In this document: positions 55,209 through 63,409 of the stretch, piece by piece
Layout: each line of letters starts with the position of its first letter
Position numbering within the stretch: position 1 is the first letter of the stretch
Notes under the pieces: generated by a model
What the model was told of the DNA's origin: nothing
Databases searched by the model: none
The model's input: the letters and a program-made list of their open reading frames with translations, nothing else
Made by a program: the position numbers and the translations under genes
Assembly (NCBI GenBank): GCA_963169355.1
Contig: CAUJCR010000002.1
Location: 1-64,000, forward strand
Direction: 5' to 3'
Length of the DNA stretch: 64,000 nucleotides
DNA from: Bacteroidota bacterium
GTDB taxonomy: Bacteria > Bacteroidota > Bacteroidia > B-17B0 > Aurantibacillaceae

Positions 55209-56333
55209 GTGCTAAAAATACTAGATAAATACATCCTTCGTAAGTTTATAGGAACTTTCTTTTTTTCCATTGCTTTAATGTTATGTATTTTTATTGTGTT
55301 TGATATTTCTGAAAAACTACAAAGTTTTGTGCAAGAAAAAGTACCAGTAAGAGAAATCATTTTTGATCATTACCTCAATTTTATTCCATTTTACGGAAAT
55401 TTATTTAGCCCACTATTTACATTTATTGCCGTTATTCTTTTTACATCCAAAATGGCTTATAAAACGGAGTTTGTTGCCATTCTTTCAAGTGGAACTAGTT
55501 TTAGGCGTATTCTTCGCCCTTATATGATTGGTGCTGGTTTAATTACAACCATGTCGTTAATTTTAAATCATTTTGTAATTCCAAAATCAAATAAAGTACG
55601 TATTGCTTTTGAAGATAAATACATTAATAATGGTTACACAACCGAGGAGCGTAACATACATCGACAAATAGCACCAGGTAAAGTTTTATACATGTCCGAT
55701 TATGACAACCAAACTAATACGGCACGGAATGTATCTATTGAAACTATTAGTAATAATAAGCAAACACACATGCTTAAAGCAGAGAACATGAAGTGGGATA
55801 GCACTGCTAATGCTTGGATTTTCACAAATGTGTTTGAAAGAAAAATTATTTATTTATCACTTCCCGATTCAACCAATCCTTCAACACCAAAACATGTTTT
55901 TAAAGAAACGCATTGGAGCTATCCTTCCAAAAAAATTAAGATGGCTTTCTCTCCAAAAGACATGTTGAGATTTCAGAGCCGATTTGAAGTGCTTAATTAC
56001 TTTGAGTTGAAAAAATTTATTATTGAAGAAAAACAAAAAGGCTCGGATAGGATTGATTTTTATGAAGTAGAAATGTATAAGCGCACAGCCTTTCCATTTG
56101 CAACTTTTATTCTTACCATTATTGGCGTGTCCATATCCTCTCGTAAAATACGTGGTGGCGTAGGTTTGCACATTGCTATTGGCTTGCTCTTAAGTTGCTT
56201 GTATATTTTATTTATGCATGTGTCCACCACCTTTTCTACCTCAGGATTAGCACAGCCTTTAATAGCTGTTTGGATTCCAAACCTTATCTTTTCCGTAGTT
56301 GCATTTTATTTATATAAAAATGCTCAACAATAA
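55209..56333 (+). CDS. LptF/LptG family permease
   Basis: 374 residues, GTG start. YjgP/YjgQ membrane subunit of the lipopolysaccharide exporter LptB2FG. Three N-terminal membrane helices (FIGTFFFSIALMLCIFIVF ~13-31; FSPLFTFIAVILFTSKMA ~64-81; MIGAGLITTMSLILNHFVI ~106-124), a periplasmic beta-jellyroll (~130-280, with KVRIAFEDKYINNGYTTEER) and three C-terminal helices (FPFATFILTIIGVSI, GLHIAIGLLLSCLYILFMH, PLIAVWIPNLIFSVVAFYLY). Starts 35 bp after tgt. Whether F or G cannot be told; the partner gene is elsewhere. Confidence 0.9.
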   Translation: MLKILDKYILRKFIGTFFFSIALMLCIFIVFDISEKLQSFVQEKVPVREIIFDHYLNFIPFYGNLFSPLFTFIAVILFTSKMAYKTEFVAILSSGTSFRRILRPYMIGAGLITTMSLILNHFVIPKSNKVRIAFEDKYINNGYTTEERNIHRQIAPGKVLYMSDYDNQTNTARNVSIETISNNKQTHMLKAENMKWDSTANAWIFTNVFERKIIYLSLPDSTNPSTPKHVFKETHWSYPSKKIKMAFSPKDMLRFQSRFEVLNYFELKKFIIEEKQKGSDRIDFYEVEMYKRTAFPFATFILTIIGVSISSRKIRGGVGLHIAIGLLLSCLYILFMHVSTTFSTSGLAQPLIAVWIPNLIFSVVAFYLYKNAQQ

Positions 56334-56338
56334 CTTCG

Positions 56339-57091
56339 TTAACTCCTAATAACCGTAGTAGCGTTGGCTTGTACACTTGGCATAATAACAACATCATTAA
56401 TATTAACATGGCTTGGACGAGAAGCCATCCAATAAATAGTTTCGGCAATATCTTCGGCACTTAACGGAGTCATATCTTCATACACTTTTTTAGCACGATT
56501 AACATCACCATCAAATCTTACAATGCTAAATTCTGTTTCAACCATGCCAGGATGAATAGCCGATACTTTAATACCATGAGGTAGTAAGTCTATTCGCATA
56601 CCTTTGTTCAAGGCATCTACCGCATGTTTGGTAGCGCAATATACATTTCCATTTGCATACACTTCTTTTCCAGCAATAGAGCCAACATTAATAATATGCC
56701 CTTTTTTTTGACCCACCATCAAGTTCGATACATGTTTAGTAACATATAATAAACCTTTAATATTTGTATCAATCATTCGTTCCCAATGTTGCAACTCGCC
56801 ATCTTGTATTGGCCCCAGTCCTGCCGCTAATCCTGCATTATTAATCAAAACATCTATTGTTTTAAATTGTGGCGGTAAGGATAGTATAGCGTTTTTTACT
56901 TGTTCTTCTTCTCTTACATCAAAACATAATGGAAGCACTTGTACGGCATATTGAAACTCTAATTCGGTTTTTAAATTTTCTAATAATTCTTTTCGGCGAC
57001 CAGTAATAATAAGGTTATACCCATGTTTAGCAAACTCTTTAGCGCTTGCTTTTCCAATGCCAGAAGTGGCGCCAGTAATGAATGCAATCAT
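56339..57091 (-). CDS. Short-chain dehydrogenase/reductase (YdfG-like)
   Basis: 250 residues. Classical SDR: FITGATSGIGKASAKEF (NADP-binding TGxxxGIG, with TGRRKELL), DVLINNAGLAAGLGP, INVGSIAGKEVYANGNVYCATKHAVDAL with the Ser-Tyr-Lys active site, and a C-terminal VKVSAIHPGMVETEFS-type segment (VSAIHPGMVETEFSIVRF). The pattern resembles YdfG, a 3-hydroxy acid/serine dehydrogenase, but the substrate of this one is not shown. Converges with the permease gene with 5 bp between them. A partial copy of the dispersed repeat lies 40 bp upstream. Confidence 0.9.
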   Translation of the reverse strand: MIAFITGATSGIGKASAKEFAKHGYNLIITGRRKELLENLKTELEFQYAVQVLPLCFDVREEEQVKNAILSLPPQFKTIDVLINNAGLAAGLGPIQDGELQHWERMIDTNIKGLLYVTKHVSNLMVGQKKGHIINVGSIAGKEVYANGNVYCATKHAVDALNKGMRIDLLPHGIKVSAIHPGMVETEFSIVRFDGDVNRAKKVYEDMTPLSAEDIAETIYWMASRPSHVNINDVVIMPSVQANATTVIRS

Positions 57092-57124
57092 ACTTTTAAG
57101 TTAATAAGTTTAGCATTAGTCGTT

Positions 57125-57165
57125 CTTTTCTAGTTACAATTTTCTAATGCGCAATTTGGGTTAAA
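57125..57165. repeat. Partial copy of the 175-bp repeat (one end only)
   Basis: CAATTTTCTAATGCGCAATT followed by TGGGTTAAA matches the right end of copy B and the reversed left end of copy A. The rest of the palindrome is missing. It lies upstream of the SDR gene. Confidence 0.45.
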
Positions 57166-57217
57166 GTTATAAATATTATTGGGTTGATGTACTTGTAAAA
57201 CATCCAGCAAAAAATAG

Positions 57218-57292
57218 TATATTTATACGATTTTTAATTAATTTTTAATGTTCTCGATTTTTTAGCTAAGGCTAAAAAATCGTATAAATATA
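57218..57292 (+). promoter_or_regulatory. Competing hairpins upstream of ricT-gldH
   Basis: Segment 57218-57235 and segment 57275-57292 are perfect 18-bp reverse complements (TATATTTATACGATTTTT and its partner). Nested inside, CGATTTTTTAGC at 57255-57266 and GCTAAAAAATCG at 57271-57282 form a perfect 12-bp hairpin with a TAAG loop. Bases 57275-57282 belong to both stems, so only one can form at a time. It ends 12 bases before the ATG of ricT. Could be a riboswitch-like or attenuator leader, or two operator sites. Confidence 0.55.
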
Positions 57293-57303
57293 GAGTATAG
57301 AAT

Positions 57304-58668
57304 ATGGCTTGTGCAAATTGCTCAACAGGGCAAGATAATAAAGGTGGTGTGCCAGCAGGATGTGGAAGCAACGGGGCTTGTGGAACAGGAAGTAGTTGCA
57401 ATAAGTTACACGTGTTTGATTGGCTAGGCAATATGAGTCTTCCAAACGGACAAGAACCCTGCGACATTGTGGAAATTAGATTTAAGAATTCGAGAAAAGA
57501 ATTTTATAAAAACGTTAATCGTTTACCATTATACGTAGGTGATGTGGTAGCTACTGAAGCATCTCCAGGACATGACATTGGTGTAGTATCCATTACTGGT
57601 GAATTGGTGAGGCTTCAATTAAAAAAGAAAGGTGTTAATCCCAATACTACTGAGTTTAAAAAAATTTACCGAAAAGCAAAACAACAAGATATTGATAAGT
57701 GGCGCGAGGCACAAGCTTTAGAAGTTGAAACCATGTTTAAATCAAGAACATTGGCGCTTAGATTGGGTTTGCAGATGAAGATTAGTGATGTGGAATACCA
57801 AGGCGATAAAAGTAAAGCAATATTTTATTATACGGCCGATGGCCGCGTAGATTTTAGAGAGTTGATAAAAGTAATGGCCGACGAGTTTAAGATAAGAATT
57901 GAAATGCGCCAAATTGGAGCAAGACAGGAAGCTGCGCGACTTGGAGCCATTGGCTCGTGTGGTAGAGAGTTGTGTTGTTCTACATGGTTAAGCGATTTTA
58001 GAACAGTTTCTACTTCGGCTGCACGTTACCAACAGTTATCGCTCAATCCATTAAAGCTTGCGGGACAATGTGGTAAATTAAAATGTTGCTTAAACTTTGA
58101 GTTGGATAGCTATCAAGATGCTTTAAAAGAGTTTCCAGAAATTGATAATAAAAAATTACAAACGGAAAAAGGAATTGCATTTCATCAAAAGACTGATATT
58201 TTTAAACGCATCATTTGGTGGAGTTATACTAGCGAACCCGATGTTTTTATTCCTTTATCTATTGAGCGTACCAAGGAAATTTTGAGCATGAATGCTCAAA
58301 ATCAAAAACCTGAAGATTTAATAGAAGCAAAACAAATTAAAGAGGCAGCATCTATAAAAAAACCTGACTATGAAAATGTTGTTGGGCAGGATTCATTAAC
58401 TCGTTTTGACCATAAAAAGAAATCATCAAAGTCTAAACATCATAACCAAAAGAAACAACAACACAATCAATCAGACAACAAACAAGCGAATGCTAATTCA
58501 GCAACGCCATCACCACAACATAAGAAGCCGCAACAGCATGCGCCACAAAAATCACAACAACATACACCACACCATAATCCAATAAAACAGCCACCGAAAC
58601 ATTCTAATCAACATAAACAGCGTCATAAAAACCATAAACCAAAAGGTAATGAAGGCAATCCATCATAA
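57304..58668 (+). CDS. ricT: PSP1-domain protein, RicT/YaaT family, with His/Gln-rich tail
   Basis: 454 residues. Cys-rich N-terminus (MACANCSTGQDNK, GCGSNGACGTGSSC: six Cys). The PSP1 core at ~45-290 carries IVEIRFKNSRKEFYKN, SRTLALRLGLQMKISDVEYQGDK, IGARQEAARLGAIGSCGRELCCSTW and LAGQCGKLKCCLNFELD, typical of YaaT/RicT. In Bacillus, RicT joins RicA and RicF in a complex with iron-sulfur clusters that affects RNase Y, so a cluster here is possible. The last ~85 residues are a disordered His/Gln/Asn/Lys tail. It overlaps gldH by 20 bases, so the two are translationally coupled. Confidence 0.86.
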   Translation: MACANCSTGQDNKGGVPAGCGSNGACGTGSSCNKLHVFDWLGNMSLPNGQEPCDIVEIRFKNSRKEFYKNVNRLPLYVGDVVATEASPGHDIGVVSITGELVRLQLKKKGVNPNTTEFKKIYRKAKQQDIDKWREAQALEVETMFKSRTLALRLGLQMKISDVEYQGDKSKAIFYYTADGRVDFRELIKVMADEFKIRIEMRQIGARQEAARLGAIGSCGRELCCSTWLSDFRTVSTSAARYQQLSLNPLKLAGQCGKLKCCLNFELDSYQDALKEFPEIDNKKLQTEKGIAFHQKTDIFKRIIWWSYTSEPDVFIPLSIERTKEILSMNAQNQKPEDLIEAKQIKEAASIKKPDYENVVGQDSLTRFDHKKKSSKSKHHNQKKQQHNQSDNKQANANSATPSPQHKKPQQHAPQKSQQHTPHHNPIKQPPKHSNQHKQRHKNHKPKGNEGNPS

Positions 58669-59122
58669 ATTGATTATACTTATAAGCGTATTATTGCTTG
58701 CTTCTTGCAATAAAAACGTGGTGTTTAGTGAGTACCAAACTATCCCAGAAGAAGGCTGGGATATGAAAAATAAATTAACCTATACCGTTAATATTACCGA
58801 CAATACCGTTTATCATGACGTGTATTTAACAGTAAGACATGCCGATAGTTATCCATTTAGTAATTTATATGTGTTTTTAACCACAAAGTATCCAAGTGGT
58901 AAAACTGTGGTAGATACTCTAGAATGTATCTTAGCTGATAAAAAAGGAAGATGGACTGGTGACGGCGCAGGAGATATTTGGGATAATCAAATTCCTTTGA
59001 AAAAGAATATGATGTTTCCTGAAAGTGGACAATATACCTTTACGTTTGAGCAAGGCATGAGAATGAATCCTTTACCATTAATTATGGATTTTGGGATGAT
59101 TATTGAGAAGTCTAAACAATAA
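58649..59122 (+). CDS. gldH: Gliding motility lipoprotein GldH
   Basis: 157 residues. Signal MKAIHHKLIILISVLLLASC with lipobox LLLASC. Mature protein has VVFSEYQTIPEEGWDM, NVYHDVYLTVRHAD-type segment (TVYHDVYLTVRHADSYPFSN), KKGRWTGDGAGDIWDNQIPLK and GQYTFTFEQGMRMNPLPLIM, all landmarks I recall from GldH. GldH is needed for gliding and for the T9SS-linked machinery in Flavobacterium johnsoniae, and also occurs in species not known to glide. Its presence supports the T9SS cargo genes elsewhere in the window. Located directly after ricT, an arrangement I remember from other Bacteroidota. Confidence 0.9.
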   Translation: MKAIHHKLIILISVLLLASCNKNVVFSEYQTIPEEGWDMKNKLTYTVNITDNTVYHDVYLTVRHADSYPFSNLYVFLTTKYPSGKTVVDTLECILADKKGRWTGDGAGDIWDNQIPLKKNMMFPESGQYTFTFEQGMRMNPLPLIMDFGMIIEKSKQ

Positions 59123-59135
59123 TTAATTACCGTTT

Positions 59136-60140
59136 CTAATTTAACTGTTGCCACAACATGTCTTTTAATTTAGCAATGTTGTAGCCATTTTGGGCAGATA
59201 TAAAAATGTAAGGGATTTTAAATTTACCTTTCATTCGTTTTTTCAAGTCTTTTTCTAGTTCCTCGATAAGTTCATCATCTATGGTGTCACATTTGGTGAT
59301 AGCCAAAATTCGTTGCTTATCTAATAACTCTGGATTATATTGTTTGAGTTCGTTTAACAGAATTTTATACTCTTCATAAATATTATCGCTTTGACAACTT
59401 ACCATAAACAATAAAGATGAGTTTCGTTCAATATGACGTAAAAAACGAATTCCTAAACCCTTACCTTCACTCGCCCCTTCTATGATTCCTGGAATATCAG
59501 CCATTACAAAACTCTTATAATCATGATAAGGCACAATGCCTAGGTTAGGCGTTAATGTAGTAAACGGGTAATTAGCAATTTGTGGTTTAGCAGCCGATAC
59601 TACTGAAAGTAAAGTTGATTTTCCAGCATTTGGAAATCCTACTAAACCCACATCGGCCAATACTTTTAATTCCAAAACTTTCCATTCTTCTTTTCCTTCT
59701 TCGCCTGGCTGAGAGTAGCGAGGTGTTTGATTTGTAGAAGATTTAAAATGAGCATTCCCCTTTCCGCCTTGCCCTCCTGCCAATAAAATAAACTCTTGCC
59801 CATCTTCTGTAATTTCGCACAACACCTCATCGGTTTCCATATCACGGGCTATAGTTCCAAGTGGTACATCTAAAATCTCATCCTTCCCTTCTTTTCCACT
59901 GCGATTAGACGAACCACCATCACCACCTGCCTCGGCAATCACATGTTTTCGGTATTTTAAATGAATGAGTGTCCAAAATTGTTTATTACCACGTAAAATA
60001 ATATGTCCTCCACGTCCGCCATCGCCGCCATCAGGACCACCAAAGGCTGTTAGTTTATCTCGATGAAGGTGCGTTGAGCCCTTTCCGCCCTTACCACTTC
60101 TACAACAAATTCTTACGTAATCAACAAAATTATTATCCAC
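59136..60140 (-). CDS. obgE: GTPase Obg
   Basis: 334 residues, GTG start. Essential ribosome-associated GTPase. N-terminal glycine-rich Obg fold ([38 protein letters not shown]) at ~1-158; G domain with P-loop [12 protein letters not shown] (~168-179), switch [23 protein letters not shown] (NKxD motif as TKCD) and SAQNG. Lacks the C-terminal OCT domain found in some Obg proteins. The upstream gene adk is on the same strand with 69 bp between, so an operon hpt-adk-obgE is possible. Confidence 0.95.
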   Translation of the reverse strand: MDNNFVDYVRICCRSGKGGKGSTHLHRDKLTAFGGPDGGDGGRGGHIILRGNKQFWTLIHLKYRKHVIAEAGGDGGSSNRSGKEGKDEILDVPLGTIARDMETDEVLCEITEDGQEFILLAGGQGGKGNAHFKSSTNQTPRYSQPGEEGKEEWKVLELKVLADVGLVGFPNAGKSTLLSVVSAAKPQIANYPFTTLTPNLGIVPYHDYKSFVMADIPGIIEGASEGKGLGIRFLRHIERNSSLLFMVSCQSDNIYEEYKILLNELKQYNPELLDKQRILAITKCDTIDDELIEELEKDLKKRMKGKFKIPYIFISAQNGYNIAKLKDMLWQQLN

Positions 60141-60209
60141 TACCTTGTATGTTTTAAGAGCTTAACGATTTATTAAAAAATGATTCGTTCAAACTCTTTA
60201 CTCAATAAA

Positions 60210-61349
60210 TTACTTTTTCTTTTTCTTAATCTGTTTTTTAGCTACCACTTTCTTTGCTACTTTTTTAGGCGCTACTTTCTTCGCCGCTTTCTTAGTAATT
60301 TTTTTCGCAACTTTCTTCACCACTTTCTTAGCAACTGTTTTTTTCTTAGCAGCTACTTTTTTTACCAATTTCTTAGGCGCTACTTTTTTCTTAGCGGTTA
60401 CTTTTTTAGCCACTTTCTTTACCGCTTTCTTCACTACTTTTTTAGCAGCCACTTTCTTTTTAGGAGTCGCCTTCTTTTTCGCCACTACTTTCTTTGTTTT
60501 TTTGGCTACCGTTTTCTTAGCAGGCTTAGCTACTTTTTTACTTGCCTTTTTAGCTGCAACTTTTTTTACACTCGCTTTTTTTGTGGCTTTTTTTACAGCC
60601 TTTGCTTTATTGTTTTTCTTTGCAGGAGCTGGTTTTGTTGTTGTTTTTCTTACTTCCTCAATATCTTGTTGCAGCTCTTTCGAAACCTCAGTAGCAACAT
60701 CAAAATCATTAATTGTCATATCTAAATGTTCAATATCATTTTCTAACATAGTTAGTTCAATTTCGGCTGTTACAAAAACAATACGATTAACCAACTCGTT
60801 AAATATTTCTTCTATTGTACCAATGCCGTTAATAGAATGGAATTTAGCTTGCTCCGAATAATATTTTTTAAGTGGTAATGTTTTATTATTATACTCATTC
60901 ACACGATTACGAATAATATCTTCGTTTTGGTCATCAGCACGTCCCGAGTCTTTTCCTCGTAATAGTAGGCGCTTTACTAACTCTTCGTTATTTACTTCGA
61001 GTGCTAACATAGCGCTAATGGCAGTACCCTTTTTTTGTAATAAATCATCTAAAGCTACTGCCTGAGCTTGCGTACGCGGAAAGCCATCAAAAATAAATCC
61101 AGCAGCATGTGGATTAGCATCTAATTTTGATTCAATCATGCCAATTACAATATCATCACTTACTAAGTCGCCTCTATCCATAATGGCTTTGGCTTCCATT
61201 CCTAACTTAGTACCACGTGCAATTTCGCTTCGTAAAATATCGCCCGTAGATAAATGCACTAAGCCATATTTTTGGATTAACTTTTCAGATTGAGTTCCTT
61301 TTCCGGCACCTGGAGGGCCAAATAAAACGATGTTTAACATATTACTCAT
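60210..61349 (-). CDS. adk: Adenylate kinase with histone H1-like C-terminal tail
   Basis: 379 residues, twice the usual ~190. Residues 1-192 are a complete short-form adenylate kinase: FGPPGAGKGTQSEKL (P-loop), HLSTGDILRSEIARGT (AMP site), FDGFPRTQAQA and RLLLRGKDSGRADDQNEDII (lid without zinc fingers). An acidic linker follows at ~196-235 (LENDIEHLDMTINDFD, LQQDIEEV). Residues ~238-379 are Lys/Ala/Val/Pro only, with AKKVAKK, VAPKK and KKATPKKK repeats, ending QIKKKKK. Enzyme activity should be normal; the tail is likely disordered and binds DNA, RNA or polyphosphate (inference). A second ATG three codons down is equally good. Confidence 0.95.
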   Translation of the reverse strand: MSNMLNIVLFGPPGAGKGTQSEKLIQKYGLVHLSTGDILRSEIARGTKLGMEAKAIMDRGDLVSDDIVIGMIESKLDANPHAAGFIFDGFPRTQAQAVALDDLLQKKGTAISAMLALEVNNEELVKRLLLRGKDSGRADDQNEDIIRNRVNEYNNKTLPLKKYYSEQAKFHSINGIGTIEEIFNELVNRIVFVTAEIELTMLENDIEHLDMTINDFDVATEVSKELQQDIEEVRKTTTKPAPAKKNNKAKAVKKATKKASVKKVAAKKASKKVAKPAKKTVAKKTKKVVAKKKATPKKKVAAKKVVKKAVKKVAKKVTAKKKVAPKKLVKKVAAKKKTVAKKVVKKVAKKITKKAAKKVAPKKVAKKVVAKKQIKKKKK

Positions 61350-61377
61350 GATGTTTAATTTTATGGGTTGATATTTT

Positions 61378-61917
61378 TTATTTAGTGTTTAGTACAAATA
61401 TTTCTTTCATGTTTCTACCTAATCCGTCATAATCTAATCCATAACCCACTACAAAATCGTTAGGTATTTTAATGCCTACATAATCAACTGTTATATCTTT
61501 CTTGTAAGCATCGGGCTTAAGTAAAAAGGACGCTACTTTAATTTGTTTCACTTCTTTTTTTGTAAGCAAGTTTACTAATTTTTCTAAGGTTACTCCTGTA
61601 TCTACAATATCTTCTACAATTACCACCGTTCTACCTTTCACGTCTTCTGTTAAGCCAATCATTTCGGTAACAACTCCCGAGCTTGTAGTGCCATGATACG
61701 AAGCTAATTTAATAAAAGAAATTTCACAAGGTATAGTTACCTCTTTAAGTAAATCTGCGGCAAACATAAATGAACCGTTAAGCACCACTAGAAATAAGGG
61801 TGTTTCGTTAGCCAAATCAGAATTTATTTTTTGAGCAACAGCTTTTACTTGCTCCGAAATTGTTTCGGCAGTAATGTAAGGAACAAAACTTTTGTCTTTT
61901 AAGACAATGGACTGCAT
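61378..61917 (-). CDS. hpt: Hypoxanthine phosphoribosyltransferase
   Basis: 179 residues, standard size. Purine salvage: hypoxanthine/guanine to IMP/GMP using PRPP. Motifs: LFLVVLNGSFMFAADLLKE, FIKLASYHGTTSSGVV (flexible loop), and the PRPP-binding VVIVEDIVDTGVTLEKL at ~97-113, then VDYVGIKIPNDFVVGYGLDY near the C-terminus. Upstream of adk by 28 bp. In some other Bacteroidota, as I recall, these two are fused into one bifunctional protein; here they stay separate. Confidence 0.94.
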   Translation of the reverse strand: MQSIVLKDKSFVPYITAETISEQVKAVAQKINSDLANETPLFLVVLNGSFMFAADLLKEVTIPCEISFIKLASYHGTTSSGVVTEMIGLTEDVKGRTVVIVEDIVDTGVTLEKLVNLLTKKEVKQIKVASFLLKPDAYKKDITVDYVGIKIPNDFVVGYGLDYDGLGRNMKEIFVLNTK

Positions 61918-61935
61918 AAGGTAATTTTTGGACTA

Positions 61936-61943
61936 CAAATATA
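61936..61943 (-). promoter_or_regulatory. -7 promoter element of hpt-adk
   Basis: TATATTTG on the minus strand, exact TAnnTTTG, 18 bases between it and the ATG at 61917. Confidence 0.5.
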
Positions 61944-61986
61944 ATAACAATTTAGTGTAATACAGCCTATTCATAGCAGTAATAAG

Positions 61987-62017
61987 TTGTGGTATTTGGC
62001 ATAAAATCATACATTTG
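61987..62017 (+). promoter_or_regulatory. Promoter of the MATE exporter gene
   Basis: TTG at 61987-61989, 20 bases, then TACATTTG at 62010-62017: the best match to the two-part Bacteroidota promoter in this window. It ends 8 bases before the TTG start at 62026. Confidence 0.65.
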
Positions 62018-62025
62018 CGCCCATT

Positions 62026-63393
62026 TTGTCAAAATCACACACATATTCGCATTATAAAGATACTATTCAGCTATCCATACCCCTAATTCTTACCCAAGTT
62101 GGGCATATCGTTACTGGAATGGTAGATAATATTTTTTTGGGTAGAATAGGAAATACCGAACAAGCTGCTGGAATATTATCCAACAACTTATTTGTGATGT
62201 TATTAGTATTTAGCATAGGAATGAGTTTTGTGATAACGCCCTCTATAAGCGATGCTCACATGAATAAAAACGAACGCGAAAAAGCCTTTGTCTTTAAGAA
62301 CGCTTTATATATTAATTTCGGAACAGCTATTCTTCTTTTTTTAATTCTTTATGCGGCTACGCCCATCTTATATTACATGCAGCAACCCCAAGACGTTGTA
62401 GAGTTAGCCATTCCGTTTTTTAGTGTATTGTCGTTTTCTATTATTCCTGTATCTCTATTTTTCGTATGTAAACAATACACCGAGGGCTTAAGTAATACCA
62501 AAGCCGCTATGTATATTAGTGTTATAGGTAATATTGTAAACATTATATTAAACTATTTACTAATTTATGGTTACGCAGGCTTACCAGAAATGGGTTATAT
62601 GGGTTCTTGTTGGGCTACGTTTTTTGCTCGGCTATTAATGGGTGTGGGGTTTTTGATTTTTGTGTTTCGCCACCAAAGTGTTAATAGTTTTACTAAATAT
62701 TATAAAGAAGCAAAAATTACCGCCACCCACTTTTGGACTTTACTGAAAGATGGACTTGCCTCTGCAATGCAGGTTACATTTGAGGTTACAGCATTTGCTA
62801 TTTCTGGACTTATTGCTGGTGTGTTTGGAAAAGAACAGATTGATGCGCATGGCATTGCTCTAAGTTTAGCTGCTTTTACTTATATGTTTGCAAGTGGTAT
62901 AGGAAGCGCCACTACTATACGTGTTGGAAATTTCTATGCAATAAATAATTTAATAGATATGAAACAAGCTATAAAAACATCATATAAATTAGTAATTATG
63001 GTGATGGGCTGTATGGCACTTGTTTTTATTTGTTTCAACCAGTTGTTGCCCCAAATTTTTAGTATAGATGCTGAGATTATCGCCATTTCAGCCAAGTTAT
63101 TATTAATAGCCGCATTTTTTCAATTGTTTGATGGAACACAAGTAGTTGCTATCTGTATTTTAAGAGGTGTAGAAGATTACAAATTTTCGACCTATCTAGC
63201 ATTTATTGGATATTGGTTAATTGCTCTACCATTAAGTTACGTATTTGCTTTTATACTTCAATGGCAAGTATATGGCGTGTGGTTAGCTTTAAGTATAGGT
63301 TTAGCTTTTGTAAGCATTACATTGTTTTTTCGTATTAAACTTTTAATAAAAGTTAAAGAAGCATCGCCTACACATTCATCGCCTGCCGAATAA
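62026..63393 (+). CDS. MATE family efflux transporter
   Basis: 455 residues, TTG start, about 12 membrane helices in two matching halves. First half: IQLSIPLILTQVGHIVTGMVDNIFLGRIG (here as LILTQVGHIVTGMVDNIFLG), then SFSIIPVSLFFVCKQYTEGLS and VIGNIVNIILNYLLIYGY. Second half starts near 240 with LASAMQVTFEVTAFAISGLIAG, GIALSLAAFTYMFASGIGSATTIRVG and FFQLFDGTQVVAICILRG. Na+- or H+-coupled exporter of drugs or metabolites (NorM type). No regulator nearby. Converges with the nuclease gene. Confidence 0.92.
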   Translation: MSKSHTYSHYKDTIQLSIPLILTQVGHIVTGMVDNIFLGRIGNTEQAAGILSNNLFVMLLVFSIGMSFVITPSISDAHMNKNEREKAFVFKNALYINFGTAILLFLILYAATPILYYMQQPQDVVELAIPFFSVLSFSIIPVSLFFVCKQYTEGLSNTKAAMYISVIGNIVNIILNYLLIYGYAGLPEMGYMGSCWATFFARLLMGVGFLIFVFRHQSVNSFTKYYKEAKITATHFWTLLKDGLASAMQVTFEVTAFAISGLIAGVFGKEQIDAHGIALSLAAFTYMFASGIGSATTIRVGNFYAINNLIDMKQAIKTSYKLVIMVMGCMALVFICFNQLLPQIFSIDAEIIAISAKLLLIAAFFQLFDGTQVVAICILRGVEDYKFSTYLAFIGYWLIALPLSYVFAFILQWQVYGVWLALSIGLAFVSITLFFRIKLLIKVKEASPTHSSPAE

Positions 63394-63409
63394 CAAAGAC
63401 GGATAGAAA

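Noticed and set aside
60180-60725. A Phe/Leu/Arg-rich open frame on the + strand over the adk tail
   Set aside because: It is the complement of the Lys codons (AAA/AAG read as TTT/CTT), with no plausible start context or homologue; an artefact of the Lys-rich tail. The same holds for 60502-60861 and 8558-9052.
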